From Mesorhizobium sp. WSM4313 (GTDB lineage Bacteria; Pseudomonadota; Alphaproteobacteria; Rhizobiales; Rhizobiaceae), in NCBI RefSeq assembly GCF_002294725.1, contig NZ_NSFT01000011.1:62001-126000 (forward strand): a stretch of 64,000 nucleotides of DNA, in the 5' to 3' direction. Shown here in pieces: positions 42,387 to 49,503 of this stretch. Numbering within the stretch: the stretch's first letter is position 1; each line of letters opens with the position of its first letter. Below the pieces are notes generated by a model. That model saw nothing but the letters and a program-made list of their open reading frames with translations, had not been told where the DNA came from and searched no databases. Both the position numbers and the translations under genes were made by a program.

Positions 42387-43088
42387 ATGCAGAAATTGAC
42401 CGTTGTAGCGGCAGCCGTTGCTGCCGGAGTAATAAGCTTTGCCTTCAGTCCGGCAAACAGCGCCCCCTTAAGCCTTAGGGCAGACAATGGCCTTGCCGTC
42501 GCCCCGACGACCAAGGCTGCCCCGGCGAACAAAGCGCCAAAGATCAAGAGAGCCCCGGCTAAGCTGCAGAAGGCCGCCACGACCAGGGCGGCGAAATCGA
42601 CGGCCAAGCGCGCCAAGCGCGGCAGAAAGACGATCGATCTCACCACGACAGCCTCGATCCCCGCGGGCAAGATCGCTCTGGCGACACCCGCCGCACCCGG
42701 CGGCGGCCAGTATTCGTCGATCATTGCCCGCTATGCCGCGAGCTACGGCGTGCCGGTGTCCCTGGCCAGCGCCGTCATCAAGATCGAAAGCAACTACCGG
42801 CCGAATCTGGTCGGCAGCGCCGGCGAGATCGGCCTGATGCAGATCAAGCCGGCCACGGCGCGCATGATGGGTTACACCGGTTCGGCCAAGGGGCTGTTCG
42901 ATCCCGACACCAATATCAAATACGGCATGAAGTACCTCGCCATGGCGCAGGGTCTTGGCGGTGGCACCACCTGCGGCACGATCCTGAAATACAATGCCGG
43001 TCACGGCGCGACGCGGATGAATCCGATTTCGGCCGCCTATTGCAGCAAGGTGAAGGTGCAGATGGCAGCGCTGGGTTCGCCGGCCTAA
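42387..43088 (+). CDS. Secreted SLT-type lytic transglycosylase
   Basis: 233 residues from ATG 42387 (AGGAT upstream). The signal peptide ends S-P-A-N-S-A (about 26). A Lys/Ala/Arg-rich basic linker (about 40-82) could hold it to anionic wall polymer. The SLT_1 domain (about 107-225) has the catalytic glutamate at 134 in I-K-I-E-S-N-Y-R-P and G-L-M-Q-I-K-P-A-T-A-R, and the terminal Y-N-A-G-H-G. It cleaves glycan strands with 1,6-anhydroMurNAc ends. Confidence 0.92.
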   Translation: MQKLTVVAAAVAAGVISFAFSPANSAPLSLRADNGLAVAPTTKAAPANKAPKIKRAPAKLQKAATTRAAKSTAKRAKRGRKTIDLTTTASIPAGKIALATPAAPGGGQYSSIIARYAASYGVPVSLASAVIKIESNYRPNLVGSAGEIGLMQIKPATARMMGYTGSAKGLFDPDTNIKYGMKYLAMAQGLGGGTTCGTILKYNAGHGATRMNPISAAYCSKVKVQMAALGSPA

Positions 43089-43107
43089 GCTCGTCCGCCG
43101 AAGTGGA

Positions 43108-43171
43108 TTTGGGCGACGCGTGTCTGTTTCAAGCGCGTCGTTGTCCCAAACCGCTGCGCATTTGGGCGACG
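43108..43171. repeat. Inverted and direct TTTGGGCGACG repeats upstream of rnpB
   Basis: TTTGGGCGACGCG (43108-43120) pairs with CGCGTCG...CCCAAA (43134-43150). TTTGGGCGACG recurs at 43161-43171. The block lies between the SLT stop and the rnpB promoter and may terminate the SLT gene; I believe it is a common rhizobial intergenic mosaic, but could not check copies elsewhere. Confidence 0.6.
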
Positions 43172-43187
43172 GCAACAGCTTTTTCGT

Positions 43188-43217
43188 TTGCGTTTTCGGG
43201 CGGGAATCCCTTTATAC
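43188..43217 (+). promoter_or_regulatory. rnpB: Putative rnpB promoter
   Basis: TTGCGT at 43188-43193, an 18-bp spacer, TTATAC at 43212-43217. The predicted start, about 8 bases downstream, agrees with the RNase P RNA 5' end at about 43226. Confidence 0.6.
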
Positions 43218-43225
43218 GCCCTTGT

Positions 43226-43616
43226 CAGCTGGCCGGGCGGCCGCGCCCGCGCGTGCCGAAAGGTTGCGGGTGAGGAAAGTCCGGGCTCCATGGAGACACG
43301 GTGCCGGCTAACGGCCGGCGGGGGCGACCCCAGGGAAAGTGCCACAGAAAGCAAACCGCCGCGGCTTCGACCGCGGCAAGGGTGAAAGGGTGGGGTAAGA
43401 GCCCACCGCGCGACTGGCAACAGAAGCGGCAGGGCAAACCCCACCGGGAGCAAAACCGAATAGGGGCGGTGCGAGGGGAAACCTTCGAGGGCTGTTTCCG
43501 GCCCACCGTCCGGGTAGGTTGCGTGAGGCGTGTGGCAACATGCGCCCAAGATGAATGGCCGCCACGTTCTCGCCGCGAGGCGAGGGCCATACAGAACCCG
43601 GCTTACAGGCCAGCTG
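43226..43616 (+). ncRNA. rnpB: RNase P RNA (M1 RNA, bacterial type A)
   Basis: The ends pair as helix P1 (CAGCTGGCC at 43226-43234, GGCCAGCTG at 43608-43616). The universal 5' core GAGGAAAGTCCGGGCTCC lies at about 43271-43288 and the 3' partner CAGAACCCGGCTTA near 43592-43605; ACAGAAAGCAAACCGCC and the GGTGAAAGGGTG segment follow the expected order, and GGTAAGAGCCCACC is the L15-like region. Length 391 nt. A T-run (CATTTTTCTCG) follows P1 and may end transcription. It processes tRNA 5' ends. Confidence 0.96.
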
Positions 43617-43734
43617 GCATTTTTCTCGTAGCGATAGATGAACGGCATCAGGAGGTTACGCCGACAGGCGTATCTTCCGATTCAATTATTCTGCAAGACA
43701 GCTTCGGCGGCGTGGTCGAACCTGTCCTTAAAGC

Positions 43735-43755
43735 TGGTGCGATTAAATCGTACCA
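43735..43755. promoter_or_regulatory. Palindromic operator candidate of parDE
   Basis: TGGTGCGATT and AATCGTACCA around a single A: ten-base arms with one mismatch, ending 22 bp before the parD ATG. ParD-type ribbon-helix-helix antitoxins bind such palindromes at their own promoter. Confidence 0.6.
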
Positions 43756-43777
43756 TACGGAAGAGCAGAAGTGCATT

Positions 43778-44053
43778 ATGGGCCAGGTCGATAAACGCAG
43801 TATCACGCTTTCACCGGAACTGGCGGCCGCGGTCGACGATGTCGTCGCGGCTGGCGAATACGCCTCGGCCAGCGAGGTGATCCGCGATGCGCTCAGGCAA
43901 TGGAAGGAGCGGCGCGACTTGTTCGGCTACAGCGTCGAAGAGCTGCGGAAACTGGTGCAGGAGGGGATCGACAGCGGGCCCGGCCGGTTCGAATCTATGG
44001 AAGAGATCAAAGCTGAGGCGCGCAAGCGATTTCGGTCTGGCGGAGCGGTATGA
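43778..44053 (+). CDS. parD: ParD-type ribbon-helix-helix antitoxin
   Basis: 91 residues. Residues 7-45 form the RHH fold (R-S-I-T-L-S-P-E-L-A-A-A-V-D-D-V-V-A-A-G-E, then Y-A-S-A-S-E-V-I-R-D-A-L-R), followed by an acidic toxin-binding tail. It is the CC2985/ParD subgroup. The ATG 43778 follows GGAAGAG loosely. The stop overlaps parE's ATG by 4 bp (ATGA). The dense RHH signature marks it as a real antitoxin; a palindrome upstream supports autoregulation. Confidence 0.92.
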   Translation: MGQVDKRSITLSPELAAAVDDVVAAGEYASASEVIRDALRQWKERRDLFGYSVEELRKLVQEGIDSGPGRFESMEEIKAEARKRFRSGGAV

Positions 44054-44346
44054 CACTTGCTGCGCATCGTTCGAACTTCGTACGCCGAAGAGGATTTGAT
44101 TGCATCTGGCAATATGTTGCGCGTGATAGCGAAGCCGCAGTGGACCGACTGCTCGATCGCATCGAAAACCGTTGGCAACTCGCCATCTATCCGTCATCTG
44201 GTCCCTTACGCGACGATATCACTCCGGGCATTCGCCATCTCATCGTTGGCGAATATCTAACGTTTTACCGCGTTGGAGAGGATGCGATCGAAATCCTCCG
44301 CGTGCTGCACGGCCGGCGCAAAATTGAGGCCGACGATCTGATATAG
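44050..44346 (+). CDS. parE: ParE-type toxin with out-of-frame N-terminus
   Basis: 98 residues. From residue 19 on it is a normal RelE/ParE toxin (I-W-Q-Y-V-A-R-D-S-E-A-A-V, L-A-I-Y-P-S-S-G, R-D-D-I-T-P-G-I-R-H-L, Y-R-V-G-E, R-V-L-H-G-R-R). The first 18 residues are not like the family. The reading frame one base on (44060-44101) gives R-T-S-Y-A-E-E-D-L-I, the expected ParE start. So one base appears inserted near 44060 and one lost near 44102. The activity of the product is uncertain. Confidence 0.8.
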   Translation: MTLAAHRSNFVRRRGFDCIWQYVARDSEAAVDRLLDRIENRWQLAIYPSSGPLRDDITPGIRHLIVGEYLTFYRVGEDAIEILRVLHGRRKIEADDLI

Positions 44347-44354
44347 TTGGCGGA

Positions 44355-45470
44355 CTATGTGCCGATCTTGTCCAGCGACGCCTCGATCGCCTGCCAAAGC
44401 TCCTCGACCGGCTCGCAGCCGATGGCCAGGCGAACGAAGCCCGGCGGAACGGCGTCGCCGCGTTTCGAGCGCCGCTCGGCCGATGTGTGCACGCCGCCGA
44501 AGGACGTTGCCGATTCGATCAGCGCGCAACCGTCGATGAACGCCTCGGCCTGTTCTTCGGAGGCCAGCTCGAACGAAATCAGGAAGCCGAAGCGCTCCAT
44601 CTGGGCGCGCGCCAGATTGTGCGAGGCATCGCCCTCGAGCCCGGGAAAGCGCAGGCCGCTGACGGCGCGATGACCCCTCAGCCGCCGCGCGATGGTTTCA
44701 GCCGACGAGCACATGCGATCGAAGCGCACTTCCAGCGTTTCGAGGCCGCGATGCACCAGCCATGCTTCGAACGGACCGGGGATGCCGCCGGCCGTCTCGC
44801 GCCAATCCTTCACCCTGGCGACAATGTCGGGATCGCGGCTGGCGACATGGCCAAAGAGAACGTCCGAATGGCCATTGATCGCCTTGGTGTCGGCCGAGAC
44901 CACGATGTCGGCGCCAAGATCGAGCGGGCGCTGGCCGAAGGGCGTCATCGTCGTGTTGTCGACGATCAGGGTTCCGCCTTGCGCATGGACTGCCCTGGTG
45001 ACGGCGGCGATGTCGCAAATGTCCAGTCGCGGGTTCGACGGACTTTCAACGAAAACCGCCCGGTAGCCGGCGAAGCCGCCATCGAGCATGCTTGCCGTCG
45101 GCCTCACGTCATAAGCGACGCCGAGCGGTTTCAGAAAACGTTCGGCCAAGGCCCGCGTCGTGTGATAACCGTCCGACGGCAAGAGGATGCGGTCGCCCGA
45201 TTTGACGAGCGCGAAGAAAGCCGCGGAAATCGCTGCCATTCCCGACGGAAAAATAATGCATTGCGCCCCTTCCAGATGGCCGAGCGCATGCTCGACCGCA
45301 TGCCAGGTCGGATTACTGAAGCGGCCATATTGATCGAAACCCGTCGCGTCGCCCGGTGCGTGGAAGATCGAGGCCATGGTCAGCGGCAAGGGAATGGGAT
45401 CACCCTTGGCGAAATCGGCGCTGCGCAAATGGGCAAGTGTTGCGGCGCGTGACTTCGCGGTGTCGGACAT
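44355..45470 (-). CDS. Cys/Met-metabolism PLP enzyme (cystathionine gamma-lyase/synthase type)
   Basis: 371 residues from ATG 45470. Fold type I, Cys/Met family: Y-G-R-F-S-N-P-T (PLP-phosphate), F-P-S-G-M-A-A-I, V-E-S-P-S-N-P-R, V-D-N-T and the Schiff-base lysine at 196 (S-A-D-T-K-A-I-N-G-H-S-D-V). Members interconvert cystathionine, cysteine and homocysteine. Which reaction applies cannot be told from motifs alone. It is convergent with the parDE unit and divergent from the dcw cluster. Confidence 0.88.
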   Translation of the reverse strand: MSDTAKSRAATLAHLRSADFAKGDPIPLPLTMASIFHAPGDATGFDQYGRFSNPTWHAVEHALGHLEGAQCIIFPSGMAAISAAFFALVKSGDRILLPSDGYHTTRALAERFLKPLGVAYDVRPTASMLDGGFAGYRAVFVESPSNPRLDICDIAAVTRAVHAQGGTLIVDNTTMTPFGQRPLDLGADIVVSADTKAINGHSDVLFGHVASRDPDIVARVKDWRETAGGIPGPFEAWLVHRGLETLEVRFDRMCSSAETIARRLRGHRAVSGLRFPGLEGDASHNLARAQMERFGFLISFELASEEQAEAFIDGCALIESATSFGGVHTSAERRSKRGDAVPPGFVRLAIGCEPVEELWQAIEASLDKIGT

Positions 45471-45859
45471 CGGCTCGATCCTTTGGGCAGAAAACTTCAA
45501 CCGACGCTATGCGCGCCGGCTGTGCGCGGCAAGCTGGGTCTTTTTGGGCCAGAGGGCTCTAAACGCTTCGTTAGGCTTAATGGACGATAAAGACGAGACG
45601 TGTCTTCAGCCTGCGCTTTCTGGTTGTGGCGCGTTTGTTTGTGACGCCTGTTCCCGTTGACGCCCATAGTGCCCCATGATATCCCATTCAGATCAAGCTT
45701 TCGTTCCGCGTCAGGGTGAAGCGTACGCCAATCGGGCAGCCGCGGCGGCTGCGCGTTTGTCGGTTCTCGCTACGGTGAATGAAGCGATTTGCCGCAAATG
45801 CGGCAGGGGCGCGGAGAACAACATGAGGGGTGCAGCGGCAACAGCGGCTGTAGCGTTTA
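45471..45859. other. 389-bp upstream region of the dcw cluster
   Basis: No gene is convincing here. It holds the promoter side of the Cys/Met enzyme, the MraZ-type repeats at 45662-45686 with an overlapping TTGACG (45657-45662), and then about 170 bp of leader to the TTG start of mraZ. The long frame that runs from 45676 into rsmH is an artefact of the rsmH frame. Confidence 0.6.
45662..45686 (-). promoter_or_regulatory. MraZ-binding repeats of the dcw promoter
   Basis: On the minus strand TGGGA, TGGGG and TGGGC lie in the same orientation with exactly 5-bp spacers (10-bp period). MraZ of E. coli binds TGGGN direct repeats with this spacing. They overlap a possible promoter (TTGACG at 45657-45662). 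The distance to mraZ's start is 173 bp. Confidence 0.65.
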
Positions 45860-46318
45860 TTGGACCGGTTTCTGTCAAACACGGTGAGCAAGATCGATGC
45901 GAAGGGGCGGGTGTCCGTTCCGGCGCATTTTCGCGCCGTGGTGCAAAAACGCGGCTATTCGGAACTCTACGCGCTACGCTGCCTGGATCTGCCGGCCATG
46001 GATGTCGGCGGGCTCGATCTGCTCGACCGCTACGAGCAGCGGATCGCGCTGGAGGATCCCTTTCTGCAGACGGCGGACGACATGTCGTTCTTTTGCCATG
46101 GCGACGGGACATTTCTGAAGCTCGACCAGGACGGCCGCATCACCATGACCGATTTCATCCGCGAGCATACGGGCATCTCGAACGAGGTGGCCTTCGTCGG
46201 CCGCGGCAATTTCTTTCAGATCTGGGAGCCCGGACGGCTTGCCGCCTATGGGGCGCAGGCGCGGGCCCGGCTTTTGCAGCTTCGGCAGGGGACGAAGCCC
46301 GGGGAGCGATCGGAATGA
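45860..46318 (+). CDS. mraZ: Transcriptional regulator MraZ
   Basis: 152 residues from a TTG codon; the product starts M-D-R-F-L-S-N-T-V-S-K-I-D-A-K-G-R-V-S-V-P, the usual MraZ start, and no ATG/GTG start in frame precedes it closely. It contains two SpoVT/AbrB-like halves (the second D-Q-D-G-R-I-T-M-T-D-F-I-R-E-H-T-G-I). MraZ forms dodecamers and regulates the dcw cluster it heads. The stop overlaps rsmH's ATG. Confidence 0.93.
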   Translation: MDRFLSNTVSKIDAKGRVSVPAHFRAVVQKRGYSELYALRCLDLPAMDVGGLDLLDRYEQRIALEDPFLQTADDMSFFCHGDGTFLKLDQDGRITMTDFIREHTGISNEVAFVGRGNFFQIWEPGRLAAYGAQARARLLQLRQGTKPGERSE

Positions 46319-47331
46319 TGGCTGGCCACGGCGATGACCCTCACGCCGTTGGCGGACCGGCCCGTCACATTCCGGTCCTCCTTGCCGAGGTGATCGACGC
46401 GCTTGCGCCGAAGGCCGGCGAGACGATCGTCGACGGGACATTCGGCGCCGGCGGCTACACCAGCGCCATCCTCGAGCGCGGCGCCTCCGTCGTCGCCATC
46501 GACCGCGACCCGGACGCGATCGGGGCGGGCAGGGCGCTCGAACGACAGTCCGGCGGCAGGCTGAGGCTTGTCCAGGCACCGTTCTCAACGCTGGACGAGC
46601 ATGTCGAGGGCGCCGACGGCGTGGTGCTCGATATCGGCGTTTCCTCGATGCAACTCGACCAGGCGGAGCGGGGCTTTTCCTTTCGCGCCGACGGGCCACT
46701 CGACATGCGCATGGCGCAGGCGGGTCTGTCCGCCGCCGACGTCGTCAACACCTTCAAGGCGGGCGACCTTGCCCGCATCTTCGGCTTTCTCGGCGAGGAG
46801 CGCCATGCCGGCCGCATCGCGCGCATGATCGAGAGCCGTCGCGAGAAGAAGCCCTTCGAACGCACGCTCGATCTCGCCGACGCCATCGAAACCCATATCG
46901 GACGCGGGCCGAAGGACAAGATCCATCCGGCAACGCGTGTCTTCCAGGCGCTGCGCATATTCGTCAATGACGAGCTTGGCGAGCTCGCAAGGGCGCTGCT
47001 GGCTGCCGAGCGGGCGCTGAAACCCGGCGGACGGCTAGCCGTGGTGACGTTCCATTCGCTGGAAGACCGCATCGTCAAGCGCTTCGTCGCCGACCGCTCC
47101 GAGGCGGCCAGCGGCTCGCGGCACATGCCTGACGCGCCCGTGCGCATTGCCACCTTCCGCAAAGCCGGCGGCGGCGTGACGCCGGGAGAGGCCGAGCTAG
47201 ACGCCAACCCGCGGGCGCGCTCGGCCAGGCTGCGCGCCGCGATCCGCACCGAGGCGCCGGCGCGCGCCGGCGATTTTTCGATTTTCGGCCTTCCAAAGCT
47301 TCCCGCCGTCGAGCGGCCGGGGGAGAGGTGA
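46315..47331 (+). CDS. rsmH: 16S rRNA (cytosine1402-N4)-methyltransferase
   Basis: 338 residues. Start ATG 46315 overlaps the mraZ stop (ATGATG); GGGGAGCG precedes it. H-I-P-V-L-L-A-E-V, D-G-T-F-G-A-G-G-Y (SAM), D-R-D-P-D-A, G-V-S-S-M-Q-L-D, and the C-terminal N-P-R-A-R-S-A-R-L-R-A are typical RsmH/MraW. It methylates C1402 of 16S rRNA in the P-site. Confidence 0.96.
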   Translation: MMAGHGDDPHAVGGPARHIPVLLAEVIDALAPKAGETIVDGTFGAGGYTSAILERGASVVAIDRDPDAIGAGRALERQSGGRLRLVQAPFSTLDEHVEGADGVVLDIGVSSMQLDQAERGFSFRADGPLDMRMAQAGLSAADVVNTFKAGDLARIFGFLGEERHAGRIARMIESRREKKPFERTLDLADAIETHIGRGPKDKIHPATRVFQALRIFVNDELGELARALLAAERALKPGGRLAVVTFHSLEDRIVKRFVADRSEAASGSRHMPDAPVRIATFRKAGGGVTPGEAELDANPRARSARLRAAIRTEAPARAGDFSIFGLPKLPAVERPGER

Positions 47332-47335
47332 GCAC

Positions 47336-47731
47336 GTGTTTCGTACCAGCGACATAGTCCTGATCGCCGTCATGGTCTCGGCCGCGGCGCTGACCTACAA
47401 AACGAAGCGCGAAGCCGAAGAGCAACAGGCGGCGGTGCAGAAGATCCAGGCGCAGATCCACTACGAGGAAGAGACCATCGATCTCCTCAAGGCGGATTGG
47501 AGCCTGCTCACTCAGCCGTCGCGACTGCAGAAGCTTGCCGACGTCTATAAGAGCCAGCTCGGGCTCGAACCGGTCAACGCGCACCAGATCGGCGGGCTCG
47601 ACGACATTCCCGTGAAACCCGTGACCATCGAAGACCTCTCCTCGCAGCAGCTTGGCGGCATGGCCGACAATTCGGGCAAGGAGCCCTCGGACGGCAAGGA
47701 TCCGGTGGTCACCGGGAGCACCGTTCAATGA
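47336..47731 (+). CDS. ftsL: Cell division protein FtsL
   Basis: 131 residues from GTG 47336 (GGGGAGAGG upstream). One transmembrane helix (about 6-20, V-L-I-A-V-M-V-S-A-A-A-L-T), then a coiled-coil (K-R-E-A-E-E-Q-Q-A-A-V-Q-K-I-Q-A) ending L-L-K-A-D-W-S-L-L-T-Q-P-S-R-L, and a tail of low complexity. FtsL is a bitopic divisome subunit; position between rsmH and ftsI is diagnostic. It overlaps ftsI by 4 bp. Confidence 0.92.
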   Translation: MFRTSDIVLIAVMVSAAALTYKTKREAEEQQAAVQKIQAQIHYEEETIDLLKADWSLLTQPSRLQKLADVYKSQLGLEPVNAHQIGGLDDIPVKPVTIEDLSSQQLGGMADNSGKEPSDGKDPVVTGSTVQ

Positions 47732-49449
47732 TTGGCCTTCCAAGGATCGGCAGCCTGCTGACGCGCCGGAAGAAGCAGGCTGAGGACGGCTCGATCGTCG
47801 TCGACGCCGCCCGCAAGGCGACTGGCGGCAAGGCCAAGACGCGCATCGTCATGACCATGGCGGTGTTCTTCACCATCTATTCAACCATTGCCGGCCGGCT
47901 CGTCTATCTCGGGCTGCAGAATCCCGATCTTTCGGGCGGCCCGGAGAACCGCGTCACTGCATCGCGTCCGGATATCGTCGACCGCAATGGCGAGGTGCTG
48001 GCGACCGACATCAAGACGGCGTCGCTGTTTGCCGAGCCGCGCCGCATTGTAGACGCCGACGAAGCGATCGAGAGATTGTCGACCGTGCTGCCGGAGATCG
48101 ACTACGAGCAGACCTATCGCAAGCTCAAGAGCGGCGCCGGCTTCGTCTGGTTGCAGCGCCAGCTGACGCCGAAGCAGCAGGCCGACATCCTGGCGCTGGG
48201 CGTTCCCGGCCTCGGCTTCCGCACCGAAAAGCGCCGCTTCTATCCGAGCGGCGAGACCTCGTCCTATATCGTCGGCCTCACCAACATCGACAACCAGGGC
48301 ATCTCCGGCATGGAGAAGTATATCGACGAGCAGGGGCTGAGCGACCTGCAGGCGTCGGGGCTCGCCGTGGCCAAGGATCTCAAGCCGGTCAAGCTTTCGA
48401 TCGATCTGCGCGTCCAGCATGTGGTGCGCGACGAGATCGCCGCCGGCCTGGAGCGCTATCGCGCCATCGGCGCCGGCGCCGTCGTGCTGAACATCAAGAC
48501 CGGCGAAGTGATCGCCATGGCCTCCGTGCCGGATTTCGACCCGAACAATCCTTACAACGCCCAAGAGAAAGACCGGCTGAACCGCATGTCGGCCGGGCTC
48601 TACGAGATGGGCTCGACCTTCAAGAGCTTCACCTCGGCCATGGCGCTGGATTCCGGCAAGGCCACAATGAACAGCCGCTTCGACGCGTCGCATCCGATCC
48701 GGGTCGGCCATCAGGCCATCCACGATTTCCACGGCAAGAACCGCGTGCTGTCGCTGCCGGAAGTGTTTCTCTTTTCGTCCAACATCGGGTCGGCCAGGGA
48801 GGCCGAGCTGGTCGGCATCGATGGGCACCGCGAATTCCTGCACCGCCTCGGCATTCTGGACCGGATGCAGACCGAACTGCCGGAGGTCGCCCGCCCGACC
48901 GAACCAAAGGTCTGGAAACAGGTCAACTCGTTCACCATCGCCTTCGGTCACGGCGTGTCGACGACGCCGCTGCAAGCCGCCGTCGGCTGCGCGGCGCTGA
49001 TGCAGGGCTATCTGATCGAGCCGACATTCCTGGTGCGCAGCGAGGAGGAGGCCATGGCGGTGGCCAAGAAAGTGGTCAGCGACAAGACTGTCGAAGGCAT
49101 GCGCTATCTCTATACGCTGAACGCCGAGAAGGGCTCAGCCAGGAATGCCAGGGCCCCCGGCTACCGTGTAGGCGGCAAGACCGGAACGGCCGAGAAGGTC
49201 ATCAACGGCCGCTACTCCAAGGAGTTGAACTTCAACACCTTCGTCGCCGCCTTCCCGATGGACGATCCGCAATTTCTGGTGTTCACGATCGCCGACGCTC
49301 CTCATCCGGAAAAGCCCGGGATGACCGACGTCGCCGCCAACAATGCGGGAGTTATGGCTGGCAATATCATCAGGCGTTCTGCGGCCATGCTTGGCGTGAA
49401 GCCAGATTTCAGCCATGAAAATGGTGCAACGCTGGTTTCCTATCAGTGA
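47728..49449 (+). CDS. ftsI: Penicillin-binding protein 3 (FtsI), septal transpeptidase
   Basis: 573 residues. One transmembrane helix (about 38-58), a PBP dimerisation domain, and the transpeptidase domain with S296-T-F-K, the S-S-N motif (F-S-S-N-I) and K484-T-G-T. Class B PBP with N-D-R/D-I-V-D-R-N-G near the start. It crosslinks septal peptidoglycan with FtsW. Overlaps ftsL's stop (ATGA). Confidence 0.96.
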   Translation: MIGLPRIGSLLTRRKKQAEDGSIVVDAARKATGGKAKTRIVMTMAVFFTIYSTIAGRLVYLGLQNPDLSGGPENRVTASRPDIVDRNGEVLATDIKTASLFAEPRRIVDADEAIERLSTVLPEIDYEQTYRKLKSGAGFVWLQRQLTPKQQADILALGVPGLGFRTEKRRFYPSGETSSYIVGLTNIDNQGISGMEKYIDEQGLSDLQASGLAVAKDLKPVKLSIDLRVQHVVRDEIAAGLERYRAIGAGAVVLNIKTGEVIAMASVPDFDPNNPYNAQEKDRLNRMSAGLYEMGSTFKSFTSAMALDSGKATMNSRFDASHPIRVGHQAIHDFHGKNRVLSLPEVFLFSSNIGSAREAELVGIDGHREFLHRLGILDRMQTELPEVARPTEPKVWKQVNSFTIAFGHGVSTTPLQAAVGCAALMQGYLIEPTFLVRSEEEAMAVAKKVVSDKTVEGMRYLYTLNAEKGSARNARAPGYRVGGKTGTAEKVINGRYSKELNFNTFVAAFPMDDPQFLVFTIADAPHPEKPGMTDVAANNAGVMAGNIIRRSAAMLGVKPDFSHENGATLVSYQ

Positions 49450-49503
49450 TTCTTGGGGCGCGCCGGCAACTGCGCGCTATTTTGTTGCGGTGAACGGGAC
49501 TCA

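Noticed and set aside
45676..46314. In-frame extension of rsmH by more than 200 codons
   Set aside because: It overlaps mraZ in another frame, and conserved RsmH sequence starts only after ATG 46315 with its ribosome site.
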